From an uncultured Bacteroidales bacterium (lineage in GTDB: Bacteria; Bacteroidota; Bacteroidia; Bacteroidales; Muribaculaceae), in contig CACWNQ010000004.1 in NCBI GenBank assembly GCA_902762385.1, positions 92,378-156,377 on the forward strand: a DNA stretch of 64,000 bases, read 5' to 3'. Shown one piece after another: positions 17,086-25,402 of the stretch (the stretch's first letter is position 1; each line of letters starts with the position of its first letter). Both the position numbers and the translations under genes were made by a program. Under the pieces are notes generated by a model. It saw nothing but the letters and a program-made list of their open reading frames with translations. It ran no database searches and had not been told where the DNA came from.

Positions 17086-18582
17086 ATGATTTATCCTATC
17101 ATTACAGCCGAAGAAGCTGCCGAGTTTGTCAAGAATGGTGACAACGTGGGAGTATCGGGATTTACCGCCCCTGGCTGCCCCAAGGCAGTAGCTCCATTTA
17201 TCGCTGCCAAGGCTCGTCGCGAGCATGAGGCAGGACGTGAGTTTAAAATCAACATCTTCAGCGGTGCGTCGACCAACGATTTCATCGATGGCGAGCTCAC
17301 ACGCGCCGAGGCTATCAACTATCGCTCACCTTACCAGTCGCACCCCGACTTGCGCAAGGCCATCAACAATAATACAATCCATTACAACGACCGCCACTTG
17401 AGCGAGCTCTCTCAGGAGTTCCGTTACAATTACTACGGCAAGATGGATGTTGCCATCGTTGAGGCTCAGAGCATAAGCGACGATGGTGAGATTGTGCTCG
17501 GAACATCGGTGGGCTGCACTCCAACATGGCTCATGTGCGCCGAGAAGGTCATCATCGAGCTTAACGACCAGCTGCCCGAGAGCATTCGTGGCTTGCACGA
17601 CATCTATATTCCTCTCGACCCACCTAACCGCCGCGAGATTCCTATTTATACTGCTCACGACCGTGCTGGTTCACCCACTGCTCATGTTGACCCCAAGAAG
17701 GTTGTGGGCGTGGTAAAAACTTCGTTCAGACTTGGCAAGGCCGACGCATTCACTCCCGTTGATGAGACAACTCGCATGATTGGTCACAATGTAGTGCAAT
17801 TCCTCATCAATGAGATGAAGAACAACCGCATCCCCAAGTCGTTCCTGCCACTGCAGAGCGGTGTGGGCAACATTGCTAACGCAGTGCTCGACAGCCTTGA
17901 GGAGAGTGATGAGATTCCACCATTTGAGGTTTACACCGAGGTTATGCAAGACACCTTTGTGAAACTGTTGCTCCATGGTCATTGTAAGTTTGTGAGCACA
18001 TGTTCACTCACCCTTGCTCATGACACTATGGACGAGTTCTTCGCCAACATCGACAAGTTGCACGACAAGGTGCTTATGCGCCCAAGCGAAATCTCTAACA
18101 ATCCCGAGGTTATTCGCCGCTTGGGTGTTCTCTCGATGAACACCGCTATCGAGGCCGACATCTTCGGTAACATCAACTCGTCGCACGTGAGTGGTACACG
18201 CCTGATGAACGGCATAGGTGGCAGCGGCGACTTCACCCGCAACGCCTATACCAGCATCTTCATGTGTCCATCAATCAAGAAGGACGACTGCATCTCGACT
18301 ATCGTGCCCATGTGTACACACATCGACCACACTGTGCACAGCGTAGACATCATCGTTACCGACCAGGGTGTTGCCGACTTGCGCTTTAAGGATCCAGTGC
18401 AGTGCGCCGAGGAGATTATAGAGAAAGCTGCTCATCCCGTTTATCGCCCATTGCTGCGCGAGTACCTCAAGGCTTGCAAGATGGGTCACGTGATGCAGAA
18501 CAACGAGATGGCTCTCGCTTTCCATGTTGCCCTCGCCCGAGAAGGCGACATGCGCAAGGCCAACTTTTCAGTAAACAAGTAG
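17086..18582 (+). CDS. Acetyl-CoA hydrolase/transferase family (probable succinyl-CoA:acetate CoA-transferase)
   Basis: A 498-residue cytoplasmic enzyme. Recognised from the N-terminal NVGVSGFTAPGCPKAVAPFI, the central NIFSGASTNDFIDGEL, QSGVGNIANAVLDSL, and the C-terminal GGSGDFTRNAYTSIFMCPS and VDIIVTDQGVADLRF. These are typical of class I CoA-transferases of the succinyl-CoA:acetate type (for example AarC, ScpC), which transfer CoA between succinate or propionate and acetate through a glutamyl-CoA intermediate. The probable catalytic Glu is in the FEVYTEVMQD stretch (inferred). In Bacteroidales this reaction lies on the succinate/propionate/acetate fermentation route. It is a monocistronic gene with its own promoter. 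Confidence 0.9.
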   Translation: MIYPIITAEEAAEFVKNGDNVGVSGFTAPGCPKAVAPFIAAKARREHEAGREFKINIFSGASTNDFIDGELTRAEAINYRSPYQSHPDLRKAINNNTIHYNDRHLSELSQEFRYNYYGKMDVAIVEAQSISDDGEIVLGTSVGCTPTWLMCAEKVIIELNDQLPESIRGLHDIYIPLDPPNRREIPIYTAHDRAGSPTAHVDPKKVVGVVKTSFRLGKADAFTPVDETTRMIGHNVVQFLINEMKNNRIPKSFLPLQSGVGNIANAVLDSLEESDEIPPFEVYTEVMQDTFVKLLLHGHCKFVSTCSLTLAHDTMDEFFANIDKLHDKVLMRPSEISNNPEVIRRLGVLSMNTAIEADIFGNINSSHVSGTRLMNGIGGSGDFTRNAYTSIFMCPSIKKDDCISTIVPMCTHIDHTVHSVDIIVTDQGVADLRFKDPVQCAEEIIEKAAHPVYRPLLREYLKACKMGHVMQNNEMALAFHVALAREGDMRKANFSVNK

Positions 18583-18677
18583 TTTACAGTTTTCATAATG
18601 TGAATGGTGCTCTCAGCCGATGCTGCGAGCATCATTTTTGTGTCTATAGTTAATAAGTGTTAAATTTCAACATTGCA

Positions 18678-18714
18678 ATGCAGTATTTTGCAGGTGCGTG
18701 TGTTTAGCTGGCGA
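18678..18714 (+). repeat. 37-bp direct repeat, copy 1
   Basis: Copy 1 starts ATGCAGTATTTTGC and ends GGCGA. It matches copy 2 at 18965-19001 in 30 of 37 positions with no gaps. Each copy contains TATTTTGC, which looks like a shortened -7 box. Confidence 0.65.
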
Positions 18715-18877
18715 ATAAAGTTCGAGACCATAGCTTTTTTGATATATTAGGAAGATTATGATATTAGGACTGTATTGTTTACGATGGTTATATTGATTAT
18801 TTAAAACTGTATTTCTGTTAGGCATATTGATTTGATTTAGAATAACTTCATTTACTCTTTTTATTTGCAATAGTATT

Positions 18878-18924
18878 GAGGCCGAGTTGAATTTGTGGTA
18901 AATTCCTCGGTCTCCCGTTTTTTT
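18878..18924 (+). terminator. Orphan intrinsic terminator
   Basis: GAGGCCGAG (18878-18886) pairs with CTCGGTCTC (18906-18914) with one G-U, followed by CCGTTTTTTT. No gene ends here, which hints at a short upstream transcript. Confidence 0.5.
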
Positions 18925-18964
18925 GTGCGATTGTTAAGTAATTGTGCATTTTTTTCTTTTTTTG

Positions 18965-19001
18965 ATGCAGTATTTTGCTGGATGGTGTGTTTAAAAGGCG
19001 A
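18965..19001 (+). repeat. 37-bp direct repeat, copy 2
   Basis: Second copy of the repeat seen at 18678-18714; the differences fall in three short blocks. Confidence 0.65.
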
Positions 19002-19115
19002 TTGTGCGAGGTTTTTCAAGGCTCCTATGGTTGTTTAGTGAACATTGCATTAACTGCTCGTTTTAGGAGTATTTGAACAAATTGTCGCATAATTGTTGTG
19101 TTTTTTTTTACATTA

Positions 19116-19147
19116 TTTGCGATTTACAATAAAACTGCTTACTTTTG
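19116..19147 (+). promoter_or_regulatory. Promoter of the OmpA-like lipoprotein gene
   Basis: TTTG at 19116-19119 and TACTTTTG at 19140-19147 are 20 bp apart, a full Bacteroidota promoter. The leader would be about 55 nt. Confidence 0.7.
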
Positions 19148-19210
19148 TATCGAAAAAAATGAAAAAGACAGAAACACACTTATTATTAATTCATTAAAAA
19201 TAGTACTATT

Positions 19211-19900
19211 ATGAAGAAATTTATGAGTCTTTTCATGAGCGCTGTGCTGCTCATCTCTTTCAGTGGTTGTAATTCAATGAGCAAGACTTTGCAAGGTGGC
19301 CTTATCGGTGGTGGCGGCGGTGCTGCTGTTGGTGCTGGTATTGGTGCTCTCATTGGCAAGGGCAAGGGTGCTGCTATTGGTGGTGCTATTGGTGCTGTTG
19401 CTGGTGGTGTTGCTGGTACTCTCATTGGCAAGCACATGCAGAAGAAAGCCGACGAGCTCGCTGCTATCCAGGGTGCTTCGGTTACTACCGTTACCGACAA
19501 CAATGGTTACACTGGTATCCAGGTTACCTTCGACGAGGGTATCCTCTTCGACTTTGGCAAGTCTGTTCTTAAGACTCCTGCAAAGAACGCTTTGACCCGT
19601 TTTGCAACTTCATTGAAGAACGATCCTAACACCAACGTTCAGATCTTCGGTCACACCGACAACAAGGGTTCTCGTGAGGCAAATGAGAGAGTATCTCTGG
19701 CTCGCGCCAATGCTGTTAAGACCTATCTCGTTAACAGTGGTGTAGAAGGCTATCGCATGGAGACTAAGGGTCTTGCTTATGACTATCCAGTAGCTAGCAA
19801 CGACACTGAAGCTGGTCGCGCTCAGAACCGTCGTGTAGAGGTTTATATCACCGCTAACGATGCTATGATTCAGCAGGCTGAGGCTGGTAATCTCCAATAA
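19211..19900 (+). CDS. OmpA-family lipoprotein with glycine-zipper segment
   Basis: A 229-residue outer-membrane lipoprotein. The signal peptide ends in a lipobox (ISFSGC, Cys20). Residues about 30-78 form a Gly/Ala-rich glycine-zipper (GGGGGAAVGAGIGALIGKGK and a second similar block) that may insert in or lie along the membrane. Residues about 105-215 form an OmpA C-terminal, peptidoglycan-binding domain: ILFDFGKSVLKTPAKNAL, FGHTDNKGSREANERVSLAR with the diaminopimelate-binding Asp, and NRRVEVYI with the Arg. It probably ties the outer membrane to the cell wall. A good promoter and its own terminator suggest strong, monocistronic expression. The glycine codons are biased to GGT. Confidence 0.93.
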   Translation: MKKFMSLFMSAVLLISFSGCNSMSKTLQGGLIGGGGGAAVGAGIGALIGKGKGAAIGGAIGAVAGGVAGTLIGKHMQKKADELAAIQGASVTTVTDNNGYTGIQVTFDEGILFDFGKSVLKTPAKNALTRFATSLKNDPNTNVQIFGHTDNKGSREANERVSLARANAVKTYLVNSGVEGYRMETKGLAYDYPVASNDTEAGRAQNRRVEVYITANDAMIQQAEAGNLQ

Positions 19901-19940
19901 TCTGTTAGAGATATCACAGCAAGCTTAATTTAAGAAACGG

Positions 19941-19985
19941 CACGGTCGGCAACCCATCAAGAGGCGGCCGACCGTGTTTGCTTTT
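19941..19985 (+). terminator. Terminator after the OmpA-like gene
   Basis: CACGGTCGGC (19941-19950) pairs with GCCGACCGTG (19967-19976, one unpaired G next to it) and is followed by TTTGCTTTT. Confidence 0.75.
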
Positions 19986-20004
19986 AATAATTAACCAAGA
20001 ATCG

Positions 20005-21177
20005 ATGAGACTGAGAAAAGTTTTTTGGGCACTATGTCTTTCCCTGGTTGCTACAGCAGCTAGCGCACAGGACTTTACCAGCCTTGATACGCTAAAGTTC
20101 TACGACGCGCTGCGTTTCCGCATGATCAACAAGGGTTGGGACAACACCTTCACCCCCTACACGCGCATACCTGCCACTATCAAGGACAGTGTGCGCACCA
20201 CTCTGTGGGACCGAGCAAAGAACTCGGCAGGTATAGGAATTCGCTTTGCCACTAATAGTCATTGTGTGGCTGTGCGCTATAACCTAATGAACAACTTCCA
20301 CATGGCACACATGGCCGACACCGGTATCAAGGGCACCGACCTCTACATACTCGATGACGAGGGCGTGTGGCGTTTTGTGAACTGTAACCGACCTTACCGA
20401 GACTATAATTATAAAGGCGAGGGACCTCGCAAAGACTCAATTCAGAGCAAGGTTTACATTGATATGCTTGATGGCCGTTGGCATGAATATATGATTTATC
20501 TGCCACTCTATGATGGCATCAACTGGATGGAGATTGGTGTGGAACCGAGTGCCGAGATTACTCAGCCTCGTGTTAACAGCCCCCGTAAGGAGAAGAAGTT
20601 TGTGTTCTACGGCACTAGTATCCTGCATGGTGGCTGTGCCTCGCGCACAGGCATGGTGGCGACAAGCATCTTGCAGCGTGACCTCGACGTGGAGTGCGTC
20701 AACATTGGTGTGAGTGGCGAGGGCAAGATGGATAGCGTCATGGCTCGTGCTATGGCAGCAATTCCACACGTGGACGCCTATATCCTTGACCCCATTCCCA
20801 ACTGCACTAAGCTAATGTGCGACACTGTGACCTATGGTTTCGTGAAGATTCTGCGCGATTTGCGCCCCGAGGTGCCCATCTTTATGGTTGAAGGGCAAGA
20901 GTACAGCTACGAACGCTTCAGTGGATTCTACAGCAAATATCTTCCAGAGAAGAACTATGAATTTCACAAGAACTACTTGAAACTCAAAGCCGAAAATCCT
21001 CGTAACCTCTACTACATTGACCGAGAGAACCTCTATGGCCCCGACTGCGAAGGCTCAGTCGATGGCATCCACCTCACCGACTTGGGCTTTTACTACTACG
21101 CCCAGAAGCTCAAACCCTATCTTGAGGCAATCCTCAATGGAACCCCAGTTCCCTTCCAGGACAAAGTGAATAAGTAA
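20005..21177 (+). CDS. Secreted SGNH/GDSL hydrolase with N-terminal accessory domain
   Basis: A 390-residue exported hydrolase. The ATG at 20005 is chosen because it gives a clean signal peptide ending TAASAQD; the frame is open to an upstream TTG at 19978 inside the terminator. Residues about 20-185 form a beta-rich domain usual in this two-domain Bacteroidetes family. The SGNH domain follows: FYGTSILHGGCASRTG (block I Ser), NIGVSGEGKMD (block II Gly), YILDPIPNC (block III with Asn) and GSVDGIHLTDLGF (block V Asp and His). Such enzymes are commonly carbohydrate deacetylases or esterases acting on polysaccharides. It is 44 bases upstream of a secreted protein of unknown function, probably one operon. 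Confidence 0.9.
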   Translation: MRLRKVFWALCLSLVATAASAQDFTSLDTLKFYDALRFRMINKGWDNTFTPYTRIPATIKDSVRTTLWDRAKNSAGIGIRFATNSHCVAVRYNLMNNFHMAHMADTGIKGTDLYILDDEGVWRFVNCNRPYRDYNYKGEGPRKDSIQSKVYIDMLDGRWHEYMIYLPLYDGINWMEIGVEPSAEITQPRVNSPRKEKKFVFYGTSILHGGCASRTGMVATSILQRDLDVECVNIGVSGEGKMDSVMARAMAAIPHVDAYILDPIPNCTKLMCDTVTYGFVKILRDLRPEVPIFMVEGQEYSYERFSGFYSKYLPEKNYEFHKNYLKLKAENPRNLYYIDRENLYGPDCEGSVDGIHLTDLGFYYYAQKLKPYLEAILNGTPVPFQDKVNK

Positions 21178-21221
21178 TAAGCAAGACGCTTGTAGCGTTT
21201 ATAAATAATACCCTAAATGTT

Positions 21222-22334
21222 ATGAAACGATTATCATTAATTATCATCATGGTTATGGCTCTAGCAGTCATAGCTCAGGCGCAGATGCCTGCCACCGTGC
21301 AGCGTCAGTTGCCCACCGTGATCGAGCAGTTCAATCACGAGAAACCATTTCTCAATCATGCTTACTGGTATGTCCTTACCGATGTCGATAGTGATGGATT
21401 CAACGAGTTTGCCATTACCGACTATGAGAAGCAGTTTACAAGCACCTTCAAGATAACCAACGAGAAACTTGAGCGTATCAGAACTATCCCCAGCGATAAC
21501 GTCAACTGGCAACCCTTATTCTACATCTACAGCACCGAGGGTCGCAATGCCAGTCTTGATGTCACCCTCAAGCATCGCCCATTGTTCCTTAACAAGATTC
21601 AGATTGCCAAGAACCGCTTCTCGACCAACAACGGCACTTGGCGGACCGAAGGCGTGGATGTTGGCAAAATGAAGCGCATTTACGACCGCATAATTTTCAA
21701 GCCACACATTGGCAACGCCAAGTTTGTGAGCGAGAAATCAGTAGACGGAAACGGTGTCTTCACCTTTGCCCTCACCGATGCTGCAATGACCAAGAAGATG
21801 TTCCGTGGCTACAGCGACTATCAGGCCACACCGTTTATCGTGCCACAGGCGTGGCTCAACGACCACAATGTGCTCAACTACACCCGTTGGCTGAATGGCG
21901 AGAAAGAAAAGTCAGCCTCACGCGATGAGCTGGACATCATTAACCACTTCTTTGAAGGCCGCAAGGTCAAAGCCACTAAATGGATCGCCAGCTGCCCCAC
22001 CAACGAGCGGGAATTCTATATGGTTCTCTTTGAACCTAAAGACAATATTGGTCTAATGTCAATGGTCTGCATGGCTGAGGGAGCAGTGGTTTCTACTCAC
22101 AATGAGTGGTATGAGCTCTCGAAAGACAATAAATTTACTGATGACGGCAGGGATTACAGTAAGGAACTGTTCTTCTATGCCCCACAAATCATGGCTATGG
22201 TGGCGACACCTCCTGGTCTTGAGCTCTACGTGCGCTGGAACTCGCTTGAGGGAATGCACTACTCCATTTGGAGAGAATTTGACACTCAGTGGATTCAAAT
22301 TCAGGATGATTACGAATACCTTCAAGCATGGTAA
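21222..22334 (+). CDS. Secreted protein of unknown function
   Basis: A 370-residue protein with a signal peptide (MKRLSLIIIMVMALAVIAQA). I do not recognise the family. The mature part starts MPATVQRQLPTVIEQFNHEK and contains YWYVLTDVDSDGFNEFAITD, which has the DxDxDG spacing of an FG-GAP/EF-hand-like calcium loop. The remainder is mixed alpha/beta with many Trp, Tyr and Phe and a Cys at TKWIASCP. It sits between the SGNH hydrolase and the YqeY-domain gene. It may be a periplasmic or surface partner of the hydrolase (inference from spacing only). Confidence 0.75.
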   Translation: MKRLSLIIIMVMALAVIAQAQMPATVQRQLPTVIEQFNHEKPFLNHAYWYVLTDVDSDGFNEFAITDYEKQFTSTFKITNEKLERIRTIPSDNVNWQPLFYIYSTEGRNASLDVTLKHRPLFLNKIQIAKNRFSTNNGTWRTEGVDVGKMKRIYDRIIFKPHIGNAKFVSEKSVDGNGVFTFALTDAAMTKKMFRGYSDYQATPFIVPQAWLNDHNVLNYTRWLNGEKEKSASRDELDIINHFFEGRKVKATKWIASCPTNEREFYMVLFEPKDNIGLMSMVCMAEGAVVSTHNEWYELSKDNKFTDDGRDYSKELFFYAPQIMAMVATPPGLELYVRWNSLEGMHYSIWREFDTQWIQIQDDYEYLQAW

Positions 22335-22383
22335 AACACTAAAAAAACTAAGAATTAAAAACTAAGGACTATAAACTATTATA

Positions 22384-22812
22384 ATGTTACATAACGAAAT
22401 CAACAAACACATCGCTGCTGCGATGAAGAGCCGTGATGCCGACCGCCTCTACGTGCTCAAGATGATAAAGGCTAAGTTCCTTGAGTTCCAAACCAGCAAG
22501 GGATTCAACGAAGCCGACTTCAACGACGCCAAAGAAATCTCAATCATCCAAAAGATGGAGAAATCGTGGAAAGAAGAGGCTGAACTCTTTGACAAAGCTG
22601 GGCGCGATACCAGTGAGCTCAAGAACCGTCTCAACATACTGCAAGAGTTCTTGCCCAAGGAACCAGAAATTGGCGACATCGTTGCTATGATAAAGGAGTC
22701 GGGAATCGAACCGCAGATGAAAAACATGCGCGCTATTCTAGCCCACGTGCAGGCACAATGCCCAGCCGCCAGCGGTAAACTCGTGAGCGAAGCCCTCAAG
22801 CAATTGCAATAG
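22384..22812 (+). CDS. GatB/YqeY-domain protein
   Basis: A 142-residue cytoplasmic protein of the YqeY family, all helical, related to the tail of the GatB subunit of amidotransferases that act on aminoacyl-tRNA. Recognisable parts are KHIAAAMKSRDADRLYVLKM at the start, IIQKMEKSWKEEAELFDKAG, ELKNRLNILQEFLPKE and the end GKLVSEALKQL. Length is typical (about 150). Its exact role is unknown, though a tRNA-related function is presumed. Confidence 0.9.
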   Translation: MLHNEINKHIAAAMKSRDADRLYVLKMIKAKFLEFQTSKGFNEADFNDAKEISIIQKMEKSWKEEAELFDKAGRDTSELKNRLNILQEFLPKEPEIGDIVAMIKESGIEPQMKNMRAILAHVQAQCPAASGKLVSEALKQLQ

Positions 22813-22857
22813 CCACTTCTTTTTGGCGATTTTTTGCTTGGTGATACATATTTTTTG

Positions 22858-22865
22858 TATATTTG
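22858..22865 (+). promoter_or_regulatory. Promoter -7 box of the coiled-coil protein gene
   Basis: TATATTTG matches TAnnTTTG and is followed by C; a TTTTTG lies about 21 bp upstream (ends 22836). The leader would be about 115 nt. Confidence 0.55.
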
Positions 22866-22985
22866 CGCATTAAATAACTGGTAGACATAAATCAAGAGGT
22901 GAACAATAACAATTAAACTATTGCCTCGCTAACTTGTCTACTTATTGTCTATTTTAGAATACTAACGTTTAAAACATTTATAATC

Positions 22986-23387
22986 ATGAAGAAATTAGCA
23001 TTATTAGCAGCAATGATTTTTGCTCTGGGAATAGGTGCCAATGCAGCACCCAAAGATATTGATCAACTCGCCAAGGAGACTAAGGCTAAGACCGAGGCGA
23101 TGAAGAAGTATAACGATGCTGTAAAGGATGAGGCTAAGGCTGTAAAAGAAGTTGACAAAGCTCAGAAGAAGGCCGAGGATGCAACTAAGGACATTGAAAA
23201 GGCTCGCTCAAAAGTTAAAGATGCCGAGAACAAGGTAAAGGACGCTGAGAAGAAAGCCGAGAATGCACGCAGCAACTATGATAAAGCTGTTGATAAACTC
23301 AACAAAGCAAAACAAAAAACCATTGAAGCAAAGCAAGTGCTCGACCGAATGGAAGGCATTATAGTCAATGACGGATATAACCACTAA
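22986..23387 (+). CDS. Small exported coiled-coil protein
   Basis: A 133-residue protein with a signal peptide (MKKLALLAAMIFALGIGANA). The mature part is almost one continuous helix rich in Lys, Ala, Glu and Asp with heptad-like repeats (AKTEAMKKYNDAVKDEAKAV, then KAQKKAEDATKDIEKA and further KDAENKVKDAEKKAENARS). This suggests a periplasmic coiled-coil or Lpp-like spacer, or a chaperone-like protein. The last residues (GIIVNDGYNH) are non-repetitive. No function is assigned. It has its own promoter and is followed by a bidirectional terminator. Confidence 0.8.
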   Translation: MKKLALLAAMIFALGIGANAAPKDIDQLAKETKAKTEAMKKYNDAVKDEAKAVKEVDKAQKKAEDATKDIEKARSKVKDAENKVKDAEKKAENARSNYDKAVDKLNKAKQKTIEAKQVLDRMEGIIVNDGYNH

Positions 23388-23412
23388 TTCACTTATTTAA
23401 GTATTATATCAA

Positions 23413-23440
23413 AAGCCCTGTGGCATATGCCACAGGGCTT
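23413..23440. terminator. Bidirectional terminator between the coiled-coil gene and birA
   Basis: AAGCCCTGTGGCAT and ATGCCACAGGGCTT form a perfect 14-bp inverted repeat with a minimal loop; T-rich DNA follows on the right (GATTTTTG) and A-rich DNA on the left. It can end both the rightward coiled-coil transcript and the leftward birA transcript. Confidence 0.85.
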
Positions 23441-23468
23441 GATTTTTGTATTGTGGGTAAGAATCATT

Positions 23469-24224
23469 TCAGATGAAAGAAACCCTATTGATGACGAACC
23501 CAACTTCCTTGAAGGAGTAGCCGTGGCAACTATTGTCGCTGGTGTCTCGCAGGGTGAGAGTGCCGTCGGGAGCGACATCCACAATAGTCGCCTCAAACTG
23601 CGTGCCATCGGGAGTGGTAAACTGATGTGGCTTGCCATCGTGACGGTACAGTTTCTTGAGATAGCGCTTGTGCATCGAGTCAAGCTGCTCTTGAGTGCCG
23701 TCGAAGTTGCAGTACTGCTCAATCTTCTCGCCTAGCAGGCGTGTGAAATCATTAAGGTCGTAAAACTCACCTGTTATGTGAGTTAGCGACACGGGATTAG
23801 GTGCACTACTGGTAAACACCTGTTGGTTGATGTTGAGCCCCACACCGGCAATGGTGTAGTGGATACCCTCGTTGCCTAGCGAGTGTTCAATCAGTATGCC
23901 TGCAATTTTGCGGTCATTGTGGTAGATGTCGTTGGGCCACTTAATGCTGAATCCAGGGGCATAATTATCAAGCACATCGATAATGGCCAGCGACACAGCT
24001 TCGCTAATAGCGAACTGGTGCTTCACATCGATGCATGGGTTCTTGAATAGCATTGAGAACGTAAGGTTCTTTCCTGCTTCAGCCTCCCATGAGTTGCCTT
24101 TTTGTCCTCGCCCGGCAGTTTGCTTGTAGGCCCTAATAAGCGTCCCCGACTCCATGGTTGCGGCATTGCGCTTGAGCAGGTCGTTGGTCGAACCAATCTC
24201 TTGTAATAGAATAATGTTTGGCAT
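23469..24224 (-). CDS. birA: Biotin--[acetyl-CoA-carboxylase] ligase
   Basis: Attaches biotin to biotin-carrier proteins. The 251-residue protein (from the ATG at 24224; a GTG at 24248 is in frame but gives an unlikely NSQTLFL extension) has SGTLIRAYKQTAGRGQKGNS (biotin-AMP loop), LTFSMLFKNP, FSIKWPNDIYHNDRKIAGIL and GVGLNINQ, all standard BirA catalytic motifs. No helix-turn-helix domain precedes them, so it is the monofunctional ligase type. It is the last gene of the leftward cluster after tsaE (67 bases apart). Confidence 0.95.
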   Translation of the reverse strand: MPNIILLQEIGSTNDLLKRNAATMESGTLIRAYKQTAGRGQKGNSWEAEAGKNLTFSMLFKNPCIDVKHQFAISEAVSLAIIDVLDNYAPGFSIKWPNDIYHNDRKIAGILIEHSLGNEGIHYTIAGVGLNINQQVFTSSAPNPVSLTHITGEFYDLNDFTRLLGEKIEQYCNFDGTQEQLDSMHKRYLKKLYRHDGKPHQFTTPDGTQFEATIVDVAPDGTLTLRDTSDNSCHGYSFKEVGFVINRVSFI

Positions 24225-24291
24225 CAAAAACAAAGTTTGTGAGTTCACTCTGAATAGTGCTCTCTAAATAGATGTTGACGGCTTGCAGTTT

Positions 24292-24741
24292 TTAAGCCTC
24301 AGGCAACGACATTTTCACGATGCGGCTATTGTCGTCAGGATTGACTGTTATATCGACGCGAACGGTGTCATCGGGCAATAGGCCTTCGATGCGTTCGGGC
24401 CATTCTATAAAGCACAAAGCTCCACAGTCGAAATAGTCTTCGGCACCAATGTCTTGTGCTTCGGCTTCATTCTCGAGGCGGTAGCAGTCGAAGTGATAGA
24501 TTAGCTCGGCAGTGCTGTCGCTTCGATACTCATTGATGATGGCAAACGAGGGTGAGCTGGTGATGTCGGTCTCTACGCCCAGCAATCGGCACAGTGCGTT
24601 GATAAATGTAGTCTTGCCAGCACCCATCTCGCCGTAGAAAGCAAAAACGGTGTAGTTGCCCATCTCGGTCATGAACTTGTAGGCGGCATCCTCAATAGTC
24701 TCGAGTGATGGAATATTGAATTCTAAAGTTTTCATAATCAT
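24292..24741 (-). CDS. tsaE: tRNA threonylcarbamoyladenosine biosynthesis ATPase TsaE
   Basis: ATPase that supports TsaB/TsaD in making t6A37 on ANN-decoding tRNAs. The 149-residue protein has a Walker A motif (FYGEMGAGKTTFINAL), a switch-like TSSPSFAIINEY stretch and the YHFDCYRLENEAEAQDIG and LCFIEWPERI regions of the family. Its start codon overlaps the stop of upp by one base (TAATG), implying translational coupling. In-frame ATG codons at 24741 and 24735 are both usable. Confidence 0.93.
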   Translation of the reverse strand: MIMKTLEFNIPSLETIEDAAYKFMTEMGNYTVFAFYGEMGAGKTTFINALCRLLGVETDITSSPSFAIINEYRSDSTAELIYHFDCYRLENEAEAQDIGAEDYFDCGALCFIEWPERIEGLLPDDTVRVDITVNPDDNSRIVKMSLPEA

Positions 24742-25400
24742 TAAAGTTTCTCTCCGTAGACGAGGTCGCCTGCGTCGCCCAGGCCAGGCACAATGTAGCT
24801 GTGCTGGTTGAGTTCGTGGTCAAGGTCGCAAGTCCAGATGGTGAGGTTTTCGTTAGGAATGTTCTTCTCGATGAAATCAATGGCCTGATCGGTGGCGATA
24901 ACCGAAGCCATGTGCACGTGCTTGGGTGTGCCACGGCTCAGCAGAGCCTTATAGGCGAGCGCCATCGAAAGTCCTGTGGCAAGCATAGGGTCGACGATGC
25001 AAAGCACCTTGTCATCGATAGCAGGGCATGCGAGGTACTCGATTTTCACGTCAAACTTGTTGGGGTCGTGGGCATCGTACTTGCGATAGGCACTCACGAA
25101 TCCATTCTCGGCCTTATCGAAGTAGTTGAGAAATCCCTCATGCAGTGGCAGGCCTGCGCGCAGAATGGTGGCAAGCACCAGTTTTTCGGCAATGACGTTG
25201 GTTTTAGCCACAGCCAGTGGGGTAGTGGTGTCGATAGTCTCGTAGTTAAGGCGCTTTGAGATTTCGTAGGCCATGATTTGTCCTAGCCTGTGCACGTTGG
25301 CACGAAACCTGAGTCTGTCTTGTTGCACGTCCTTGTCGCGGATTTCGCTCATGAACTGGCTCACCAGTGAATTGTTCTCACAAAGATTGATAATTTCCAT
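24741..25400 (-). CDS. upp: Uracil phosphoribosyltransferase
   Basis: Converts uracil and PRPP to UMP in pyrimidine salvage. The 219-residue enzyme has an N-terminal FMSEIRDKDVQQDRLRFRAN stretch, ATILRAGLPLHEGFLNYFD, the PRPP loop VDPMLATGLSMALAYKAL and the end YIVPGLGDAGDLVYGEKL, in which PGLGDAGD binds uracil. It lies 2 bases after ribF and overlaps tsaE by one base. Confidence 0.95.
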   Translation of the reverse strand: MEIINLCENNSLVSQFMSEIRDKDVQQDRLRFRANVHRLGQIMAYEISKRLNYETIDTTTPLAVAKTNVIAEKLVLATILRAGLPLHEGFLNYFDKAENGFVSAYRKYDAHDPNKFDVKIEYLACPAIDDKVLCIVDPMLATGLSMALAYKALLSRGTPKHVHMASVIATDQAIDFIEKNIPNENLTIWTCDLDHELNQHSYIVPGLGDAGDLVYGEKL

Positions 25401-25402
25401 GA

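Larger units (their letters stand above)
18583..19210. other. 628-base gap with direct repeats, an orphan terminator and the OmpA promoter
   Basis: No protein gene is supported. Seen here: a weak terminator after the CoA-transferase (18604-18640), two copies of a 37-bp repeat (18678-18714 and 18965-19001), an orphan terminator (18878-18924), and the promoter of the OmpA gene. The repeats plus the terminator could mark one or two small RNAs. Confidence 0.5.
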
